NCBI GenBank assembly: GCA_008638375.1
Contig: CM018036.1
Location: 9,269,577 to 9,333,576, forward strand
DNA: 64,000 nucleotides
Direction of reading: 5' to 3'
From: Nyssa sinensis
Lineage: Eukaryota > Streptophyta > Magnoliopsida > Cornales > Nyssaceae
A program made the translations under genes and the position numbers. The notes beneath the pieces are model-generated. The model saw nothing but the letters and a program-made list of their open reading frames with translations, searched no databases and was not told the origin of the DNA. Position 1 is the stretch's first letter. Each line of letters opens with the position of its first letter. Below, in pieces: positions 13,804 to 24,300 of the stretch.

Positions 13804-16652
13804 TGCACAATTGAAGGTCTAAAAACATGTAATTGATCGAAGAACAGTGTACTTCATGGTTGTGAAGTTGTGAGTTTGGTCTCTCCTGAGTCATGAGTTT
13901 CGAAATTGAGTCCGGCGAAAATGGGTCAGTCATGATAATTTGATTTGAAATGTGACTACTTATGTTCTCAGTAGTTAGTGAACTCTTCTGCAATCATGAA
14001 TGTGACTTCATAGGTTCTCAATACTTCGTGAACTCTTATGCAACTTGGTGTGGGCTTGGGTTCAAGGGGTGGTTGTCCTATGCCACCCTTAGGTTAACCA
14101 AGTATGAAACCCGCCTTACGTCCGAACATGATGAAGGGTGGAAATTGAATTGTCATAATGCAAAAAGAACACGGGTATTCTGGTCAATCAACCGCATTAT
14201 AAGTGCTGCTTCATCACCTCGCGGAGAATGATTTTGACTAGTGAAACGTGTGGCAATTGTGGCCCAATTTGTTGGATTTGGACGGCGGTGCAGTGTCATG
14301 AGGTGGAGGAGGAGATGTACTCAGTTTCAGTTTCAGTTTCAGTCCCAACTGTGCAAGTATGATTGAGAATTTCTGTATTAAAATATGATATTGATAATGG
14401 AGGCCCATATGTGCACTCGAGTATGCGTCCAAAGGTGGTCTTGACTGAATTTCTTGAGTAAATTTTGGGTATCCTTAGGGTACGTGAGATATAGCTACAT
14501 GTATAGAAGTGTTTTTTTATTTTATTTCTACACATGTGATATCGATCTTACTGTTCTGATAGTATTGATCTAAGATTACTTAATAATTTTTTTTCATATT
14601 TATAGGTTAAGTACTATTTGTTGAACGAAAAAAAAAAAAACGACTGTCATTTTTTTAGTTAGGTTTGTCAAAATGAATTTGTGATTTCATTTCTTTTAAA
14701 AGAATATTTTGTGAATCTACTCAGTGCCCTTATCTAAGTGGATGTTCTGGAAAAGTGTAATTGGGAAAAAATTCATTCTAACACCTGTTTTTCTGGCAAA
14801 TGTATTGTTATATCTTTTGACTTTTGAGAAGCAAAATTAACAAAAGATAATAATTTTAAAAATTTGGCCTAATAATCAAGCATGTTTTTAAATAACTTTT
14901 GTAAATATTAACCAAAAATAAAGGTGCAAAAATTGTCCCAAATGAGCCTAAACTGAGTTATACGAGGAGTAAGCGTTAGATGACTAGAATTTCCAAGGTG
15001 ATATGATAGAAAAACAAAGTAAAGGCAAATTAAAAATTGGGAGAGATTCCTTAGAACTATGGGGCACTGGGCGTAAGTGTGGATTGAAATCACTACGCAA
15101 AAGTGCTGACAATGGCACATGACTCAAAATACTCCGTAGTGGTCTGATGGTATGAATATGAATACTGCAGAGAGCACAGTGTCGTGAGTTTTATCAGTAT
15201 TACTACTCATAATGACGTGAGAGGGCTATTTATAATAATCCAGTACTTGAGATAGTTAGGATGATGTCATCTATAAGAAACCGGTCACGTAGGTAACTAT
15301 AGTTCAAAGTTGGAGTTAGTTAAAAGTGTCTAGTGAGAAGGTAATAAAAGATTGAAGGAGTCTTTGGGGAATCTCTCTATTCTATAATGTTCCGATTATT
15401 CTGAGCATAGATAATGTGATGAAAAAATATTGGGAGAACATAATATTTTAGCTTCCATATTATAAAATCCTGAATATCCAATTATTAGGTCTATAGCATA
15501 TTTTGTTCCATACTCGCATGTGAAATTCTAAGAGTCTCTTAAAAACTTGCCTCAATCTATAAAGTACTATAAAATGAAAGAGAAATAGTTCCATGAGAGA
15601 AACTTTATTAAGTTTGGGAGACTCAGCCAAGTCTAGAAGTCATTAGATGGATTAACTAAGTTTACCGTGGTAAAGCTAAGTTTGGGAGTCAAGATTGGCT
15701 CGAGCAAACTTAGGCTTGTATTATAGCATTAAGTCTAAGAATTGAAAGTAGCTCGACTAAATTTAGGTGCACAAGAGTAAATCGACCCAGAGTTGGAACC
15801 TCCCTTTAAAGTTGTTTCGCTATGTGGACTTTTAAGAAGATTTCTAATGAAGACTTATTGACACGTGTTAGCCCATGTTTACGTAACTAGTTGAATTTTA
15901 GATCGATGACTTGACGTCCAGATCATATTTTATATTAAACTATCAACTTGTTATAAATTTTTACGTGACAAATTATACACGAGGTAAACTAAAACCTACA
16001 AAGACTTTATTTTCTCTTGTAACTTGAATTTACATATTTTTACATGGTAGAGTGAAACACTTGAATCTTTCTCAAACTTTGGATATATCCTTCACCTTTT
16101 TTGTCTTCTTAGTTTGTAAGCAAGTTCATAAAACTCTCTGAATTTCAGGATGGCCAACTCAAAATATGGGGAGTGCATTACAATCAACTGCATGCACATG
16201 TTGTTGGCTTGTGACCGCAACTAAGAAAAGGAAAGATCTTGCAGGTGGGTTGCACTTGAGTGGTGTTCAACTCCTCGTGACTCTGAGACTAGATTGGGAG
16301 AGGAAAAAGAAATGAGATGGAAAGCATTTTGAGCATTTGTTAGGAATGAAAAAGGGCTTTGGAAAAGAGGATGGGGAGAGTTTTTTTATTTCAAGTTATA
16401 AAATTTAGGTAAATTATCAAAAACATTTGATAAATTTTTCTTTTCCGGTGTATTAAACAATCATATCATTACTTTACGAATAGCAGGAGTCGCAATTTTA
16501 AATCTTGAAAGACCCTGTAACCGAAACTGTTATAGAGATAAAACTCAAATTAAATATGTAAGAAAGAAATAAACTATCTATTTTCTTTAGTAATGATTTA
16601 TAAATCAGGTTAGCTACACTTGTCATATTTGATAATTAAAGATGCAGATTTT

Positions 16653-16749
16653 CTAATGAATTTTAGTTTCATCTAAAATTTTAATTAACTCGAATCCAAT
16701 TCTAATGAATTTAGTTTCATCTAAAATTTTAATTAACTCGAATGCAATT
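16653..16749. repeat. Tandem duplication, unit 48-49 bp
   Basis: The unit starting CTAATGAATTT(T)AGTTTC occurs twice back to back (16653-16701 and 16702-16749). The copies differ by a single T and one or two substitutions, so the duplication is recent. Confidence 0.85.
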
Positions 16750-16830
16750 CTGCATATAATCCATGTTTAAAATTGATAGACAATATAACTTAGTTTATAT
16801 ATGGACATTATTTCATACCACCCCAGTCAA

Positions 16831-17200
16831 AACTTTGCTAATACGTGACCATATGTTATTTTATATTTTGATGTAAAATATATTAACATCATTTCATACC
16901 TTCTTATTGTTGTATTAAAAAAAAAAAGATAAATTATACTTAATATTTTCTAAAATTTTTGATAATTATTTTAAAATTTATGAAATTTGACTGACTCCAA
17001 TACTTTATCTGAAAAAACTTTACTTATATGTGACCGTACGTTATTTTATATTTTCTTGTAAAATACATGGACGCTATTTCATAACTTCTCATTGTTGTAT
17101 TAAAGAAAAAGTAAATTACACTAATATCTTCTAAAATTCTTAACAGTTATTTTAAAATTTATGAAATCTGATAGAAGTACTTTCAATCAAAATTTATTTT
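16831..17200. repeat. Diverged tandem duplication, unit about 185 bp, AT-rich
   Basis: The stretch from AACTTTGCTAATACGTGACC (16831) to about 17015 is repeated from AACTTTACTTATATGTGACC (17016) to about 17200. Shared landmarks in order are GTTATTTTATATTTT, GTAAAATA, ATTTCATA, ATTGTTGTATTAAA and TTTTAAAATTTATGAAAT. Divergence is clearly greater than in the adjacent 49-bp repeat. Confidence 0.75.
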
Positions 17201-18250
17201 CAAAATGATAATATTATATCTTTCATATTTTTTCACATTTTTTTAATTTTGACCAATATTTTGATTTTTTTTATTTGCAAATAAATATTAATTAAAATCT
17301 TAAATTTATTTTTATATAATATAAAAATAAGTTATTTATTTTAAATAAAAAAATTATTTAAAAAAGTTCAAAAAAATTAATCAAAATTAAAAAAATGTAC
17401 CAAAAAAAAACATTTGAAAAAAAAATTTACTTGGAAAAATATTTATAATTTATTAAATAAAATAAAAAAAAGTCAATATAATTTATCTTTAAAAAAAAAA
17501 ATCAATCTTTGTTACTATGATCACAGTGAATAATCCTAAGATAAAATTTAACGTTAATTACAAATGGCTAAAAATTGCCCCGTAATTAATACGTGTAGTT
17601 ACCTCATCCGATCCTGGCACATGATTTAGGCGCACAAATCACGTGACAAGTATTTAATCAACTGCGACGAACCCTATTAACGTCAATCATGAGTCTAATT
17701 AATGAATGTATTATATGGACACTTGATCGCATGTCATAAGGAAGATAGCATTTCTCCTGATCCTAATGGAACTGGGTCGTTAAGTGGCCGGTACGGCCAC
17801 CGACCCCACGGAATGCCCCAAGAGCAGAAAAGCGGAATCTGCGGAAGTCTTGTAGACAGAGGGAAGCCGTAGCATGTATATAGACACACAGAAAGAGTGA
17901 GTGCATGTGGAAACAAGCATGGAAGCTTCGCACCCTTTGGCCTCTTCTCTTGCGTATATATCGCAAAGCGAGTGGCTGGGTGTGTATCTCCTCCTCTTCC
18001 TTTCTCATTAAGGATAAATCTCGCCCTCTCTGCCCTCTGATTAACCACCACATTTACTCAATCTCCTCAATCAACATTCTCTCTCTACTCTGTGGTCTGC
18101 TTGACAACTCTAACGTACCATTTCTTTTCTGCATTATCACTTTAAACTTTTTGTTTTTCTAATTATTTAGTGGTTCTTTCGGGAAATGTACGAATCAATC
18201 ACATGACAAGTATACACTTATGTACACACACGGACCCCGCTTGGGATCTC

Positions 18251-18257
18251 TATAAAT
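18251..18257 (+). promoter_or_regulatory. Candidate TATA box of the KJC gene
   Basis: TATAAAT lies 109 bases upstream of the ATG at 18366, in a context (CTCTATAAATTG) typical of plant core promoters. This spacing would leave a leader of roughly 75-80 nt. Confidence 0.45.
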
Positions 18258-18365
18258 TGTGAATTCATGGTGGTTTTAAAGAAGAATTGAGCTCTGTAAC
18301 ATTGGAGTTGTTGACGTAACCTCTAGTTTATAATCTAGGGATCTTGGGTTCGTTTTTGGTGACAC

Positions 18366-21300
18366 ATGGGAAGCTCGGAGGAGAGAGTGGTTGCTGTGAT
18401 CATGGTGGGCGGGCCAACCGAAGGTATGAAATCGTTTCAGATTAAAGTATAGTAAGTCCGAGAAATGTATTATTCTTTTCAATGTTTTGATTTTCTTTGG
18501 ATTGAATAATGGATCATTTTCATTGGCTTAAACGAATTTTTTGATAATTTTTATTGAAAAACTCTTGATGTTTTTGATTGAATGATCACAATATATTTAG
18601 ATTTTTGATTTTTGAATTTTGGTTCATAATTTTTAGTAGTTTGATTAGTATGATACAATTTGATTTTTTCGATTCAATAATAAGACCCTTCTTATACTTT
18701 GAATTCTTTCGACATTTTCATATAATAGTTTATTTTCGTAAGGGGATTTTGATTATTGGATCAAACAATGAGACACGTCTCATTTTTCCTTTAATTTATG
18801 GCTGAAATTTTTTATCTTTGGGTGGACTGATGAGGCCTTTTTGTTGATTATCTTTGAATTTTAGTGATGAATTTTATAATGTGATTTGCAGGTACCCGAT
18901 TTAGGGCATTGTCGTTGAATATTCCAAAGCCACTTTTTCCATTGGCTGGACAGCCAATGGTTCATCATTCAATCTCTGCTTGTAAAAGAGTATGTATACT
19001 CTTGAATGATTTTATCAATTGGAAAAAAATGAAACTCCTTCATTTCACTTGAAAAAAATGTCAAATTTGGAAACTGGTTATTTTTCCTCTCTGCTTTATT
19101 AATATGCATTGCAATTGCTATTATTATTCTGTTATAGATTCCAAACCTAGCACAGATCTACCTTGTTGGTTTCTATGAGGAGCGTGAATTTGCATTATAT
19201 GTCTCGTCAATCTCTAATGAGCTTAAAGTTCCTGTCAGGTAATCTCCTGGTCTTTTTATCTTCTCAAGTATGAATTTTATTTTAAACTTCAATATGGTTG
19301 TTGAATTCTGGATCTCAGTAATCTTTCTTGCTGATCATACTGCTTAGATACTTGAGAGAGGACAAGCCGCATGGATCAGCTGGTGGACTTTATAACTTCA
19401 GGGATCTAATCATGGAAGACGACCCAGTATTCGTCTTCACCTATCATAACCGCAAAACATTATTTACGTTGTTTTATTTTATTTTATTTGGTCTGCTGCC
19501 AACTCTCTAATAGTTAATAATTGTGGGAGATGCCAAATTGATTAATTAATAATGATTAAAATTTTCCAATTATGACTAGCCAAAAACTTATAAACTTGAT
19601 TCATATAAAAATGAAGTGCTACATTTTTTTCAACTATAATTCCAACATTTTATAGACAATATGTATCTTATGCCTACTAACTTTACTCTCTAAAGAAATA
19701 GGAAAAAAATCCCAATTGTCTTTAGATTAAATTACTAACTTAAATGATTGTGAGACAGGAAAATCACCCTAGATATTTAAATGACTGAAAATTTCATTGG
19801 CCAGAACATGACATATATGAGAATTTTATTCTATTTAGTGTTTGTGTTTATATTAATTTTTTATTCTAATTATTAACGATATAGTAAGATTTTCTCAATG
19901 GAAAAACAAAGAGGGGAAAAAAACCACGATAGCTTCCAATTTTTTTGTTACTTCTTATTCATCCTTGACCACTAATTTTAATATGGTTTCTTTAATTTGC
20001 TTGGCAGTCACATATCTTTTTGCTAAATTGTGATGTTTGCTGCAGTTTTCCACTACCTGAAATGCTTGGTAATCATCTCCTCCTTGCTCACAATGTGCCC
20101 AATTTTGAATTTTCACTTGCAAAAGTATGCAAGGCTCTAATGTTAATATACCAAGGTTGTTATTTGTTACCTTATTCTTGGCTTTCGGAAATTTTAATTG
20201 CTGTCCAATGCCTTCCACATCTGCAGAGGCTCACAAACGATATGGTGGGATGGGAACAATCCTTGTGATCAAGGTGGGTAAAAACATATGCACAGGCTAC
20301 ATTTTGGGCCAATTTATGCCCAAGCATCATCCTTTGTCATCTGGATTTATTTGTCCTGTTGCATGCTAGGTTTTGTTCTATTTTCTTTGTGCAGGTTTCT
20401 GCTGAGTCAGCAAATCAGTTTGGGGAACTAGTGGCTGATCCAACAACCAATGAATTGTTGCATTACACAGAGAAACCTGAAACTTTTGTATGTACAGGAC
20501 CAGAGATTCGACTAATTTTTGGCGTTTGGTATTGCTAGATCATGAGTTGAAAATTCTAGAGATTATTTGCCATCCCATTTAATTTTAGTCTAATAGTCTA
20601 AATGTTGCAGGTAAGTGACCGAATAAATTGTGGTGTTTACGTATTTACACCAGATATTTTCACTGAAATTCAAGGTGTTTCTACACAACTGAAAGACAGA
20701 GGTTAGTGATACGGGGCTCTCTTGATATGTTGTCAAATGCTCTATGTTCTTAATATAGAAGTTCTTTTCTTGAGAGGGGTAGGTACATTTAGTTAGAGTT
20801 TCTAACTACACTATTTACTTTTATGCATGGTGTTGTATAATATTCATATCATTTCACACATGGCTGTTAATTTTGTATGTGGTCTGTTAAAGTGCATATT
20901 GCTGCTAGCTCTTAAAAATGACCTAGAATCACATGATTGGTTTTTATATGGATGCTCTTTGAGATTATTGTCATTAATTAGTTTTTTATTTCCAGTGTTA
21001 TCTATGCATTACATTTGAATTGATATCTCTTGTTGTATAAATAGAACTGAATGGAACTTGAGTGGAATTAAGGTTCTTCGTGGCAGAGTTTTTGTGGTTT
21101 AGTTGTTTTGTGGATATATTTCACAATTATCTCATATCCTGAAGCAATGTTGTCCTTAAGTTTTTAGCTGTTGACAATTGGCTATTCTATAATTTGTATG
21201 TCATGTCTGGGGATTTGCTAATTGGATCTAAATTTCTTATTTTCTTTGTTTTATATTTTTGAGTATTAGCTTTATATATATATATATATATATATATAAT

Positions 21301-24300
21301 TCACCCTTGTACACTTCTGTTTATTTGTACCTCCATATTCTATTGTTTTAAGTATTTTGATCTTGTGTTTTCTTTTTCTTTTCTTTTTTTATAATTTGAT
21401 TCGAGTACTTATTTCTTCTTTTTTGACTTGGAATGATGATTTCATTACAAATTGTAATAAGTCTCATGAATATCTGAAAGGCCATTACTCAGTCCTGCCA
21501 AGGCGGGATGCTGGGAGGGTAGATTAGAAACAAACCTAACCTTTGGTGTTATTTTGCACAAAGTGGTTGCTTTAAGACTCGAACTTACCTTCTTAGGTTT
21601 GATGACCCTAGCATTTTACCATTGCACTGACCATTGACCCCTAATCTCATGAATATCACTTAATTTAAGTTTGTATAATAAAATAATAATTATATTATAG
21701 TATTATTATTCAATATTATTTGATTTATATCTTCTCCATATCTTCAAATCTTTTTAAATATTTTTCAACTATTTGTGTTGTGTACTCACATACTATGAAG
21801 CACGAACACTTTATTTTGTTTCACGGACACGCTTGGACACATCACAGACACGTGTTGTACACTTGAAAAAGTGTCTAATTTTTCTGAATTTCAGGACACA
21901 TCCTAGATACGTTAGGACACGTCAGAGACACGTTTTGGACGCATTTTTTGGATTTTTTTTTTATTTTTTTCCTCTTTTTCTCCACTATTTTTTTATTTAC
22001 AAACAAATATATATATATATATGTATATAATAGTTAACAAATTTGTATTGAAATTTAACATGAATGTTGATTATTAAATAAAATTCTTAAATTTTTATTT
22101 AATGGTTTTTTATTTTGATATATTAATAATATTTACGTGATTTGTGTATTTTTATTCTAATTTTGATTGAAATAATATTAAATTTCTATTATATAGTCAT
22201 ATAAATACATAAAAAAAATTATTTAACATGTCCTCAATGTATCCGTGTCCTAGTTTTTTTAAAAATGTCTTGTTTGCATGTCTGTGTCGTGTCATATCCG
22301 TGTTCTATATCTGTATATGTGCTTCTTAGCTCACATAGAAGGCATCTAAAACCACATTTGGGCCCAGGGCACCCAATCCCCCCCCCCCCCCCCAACCAAT
22401 GTGGATCCCATACGAATTTTACAATATCTCATTTTCCTACAAAACAATAGATGTGTTAAATCTTTAGGTGATACAAGGATAGGTGGTAGTCAGTGACAAG
22501 CAACTACTTCATGATACAGATGTGTGAACTCTTTTTTCTTGTTTGCAGTGAATCTAAGACGTGCTTCCAGCATTGAAGCCCTCCAATCTACAACAAGGTA
22601 TGGCCTTTCTTCTTGCTCCAAACGTCCAGTTGTTTTTTTCCTTCTCTTGTTTGCAAAAAAAAAAAAAGGCTGCCTAATTATTTTATTCTTTGTTCTCTAA
22701 GAATTGCAACAATAATGATTCATTTGGACTGAGAGATTTGGAGAGAAAAAAGCAGATTGAGATGGAGAGAAACAAATATCTTGTTTGGATGTTTAAGTAG
22801 GAGAGAAAAGAAAAGCTTTGGAGAGAAAGATGGAACACTTCTCCAATCTCTCCAAAAGTGGAGAGATTTGGTGGGAAAAGAAACATTTTTAATGAATTTT
22901 TTAAAATACCAAATATACCCTTCAATGTTTGTGTTAAAAATTAGGGTTTTTATGACAAGATGGATTTAATTGATAAATAATTTATACACTCTCTTTTCTT
23001 TTCTCTCCTACTAACTATTCAAATTAGAAATATTTGTTTTCTTTTCATTTTTATCCTAAATATTCAAACAAGTTGAAGACTAACATTTTCTTTTCTTTTC
23101 TTCTTTTTTCTCTTGCATTTTTAGTTATCCTTTCTTTTCTTTTCTCCCCAAAACTTCCAAACAAAGGCAAAGTCTCTGTTTTTACTATCACACTGATCAA
23201 TGGCCCCTTAAAATAAATACATGTGCACAAAATAATCTGGTTCACCTGGGACTGAGTTGGGGAATTTTAACGCCCCAAACCCACCATCCTAACAATCTTA
23301 AGAACCCTACAACATTATGGCTCAAAATTTTAAGCCCAAGTTGTTAGTCGTTAGATTTGTGGTTTCTTATATACCAATCATACTACTCTCACCTAACTGA
23401 TGTGGGACAGAAGTATCACATTCCTCCTCTCACCCCCCTCCTTAGGACCACACATTCCTCGCAAAGTGGATCTAAATCTCCCAGCTACCCATGAAGTGGA
23501 TACTCTAGGGGCCTCTACCCTCTGGGAACCTGCTCTGATACCACAAATGTAACGCCCCAAGCCCACTGTCCTAACAATTTGAAGAGCCCGCAACATTATG
23601 ACTCAAAAGCTTAAGCCCAAGTTGTTAGTAGTTAGACTTGTGGTGTCTTATATACCAATCATATTACTCCCACCCAACCGATGTGGGCCAAGAGTATCAC
23701 GGGAAATATATTATTGGATTTAGGGCAGGTTTGGGGCAGACTGTCTTTTTAATCCGGAACTGGGTACTTGGATAACAATTTAAAAGTAGCCTTCTCCATT
23801 CCCGCTCAATCTTGCTATTCATGTCCGGTCCCCACCCTCGCCCCACCTAGTCTTCCCAAATCTTGTCCATGTCTAAAATTTAATTTTATTAGTTTTTAAA
23901 ATATTAAAACTAAGAGTCTAATATTACTACAAATATAAATCTATATATACATATATATATATATATATACAAATAATACATATATGATGTAGATATACAT
24001 ATTATATATAGACACACATACATACATACATACATACACATATATTTAGATTTACATATCTGATAATATTTGTGAATGTAGAAGGAAATTTATATAATTG
24101 AGGCTAGGTTGGGGCCATTGGGCGGGGTACATAAACCGATCCTTACCCCGAACCCATGTTAGATTTTAGTTTCTTCCCTTCATCTTTGCCTCACCTCATT
24201 TATTTTCTTTCCAAACCTATCTTCTTGGGAACGGAGCATTTTGATCATAAAAACTACAATTGGGTTTGTTGGGTTTTCTCATATTAAAAAAAATAAAAAT

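Larger units (their letters stand above)
12989..18365. other. Intergenic region between ALDH10 and KJC genes
   Basis: The ALDH10 3' end comes first, with an AATAAA at 13073-13078, 85 nt after the stop. An (AAT)n microsatellite lies at about 13771-13801. A diverged tandem duplication of about 48 bp lies near 13950-14048, one of about 49 bp at 16653-16749, and one of about 185 bp at 16831-17200. The last 700 bp act as upstream region of the KJC gene, with a G-box CACGTG at 17640-17645 and a TATAAAT at 18251-18257. I recognise no gene between 13 and 17.6 kb. Confidence 0.6.

Noticed and set aside
17734..18053. Overlapping minus-strand open frames of about 100 codons upstream of KJC
   Set aside because: They lie in the KJC promoter/leader region, which is GC-richer than its surroundings. 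The translations resemble no protein.
20069..20226. Extending KJC exon 5 to a later donor near 20125, adding [19 protein letters not shown]
   Set aside because: The Arabidopsis protein joins PLPKML directly to EAHRGYGG. Ending exon 5 at 20068 gives [14 protein letters not shown] in phase, which fits the family.
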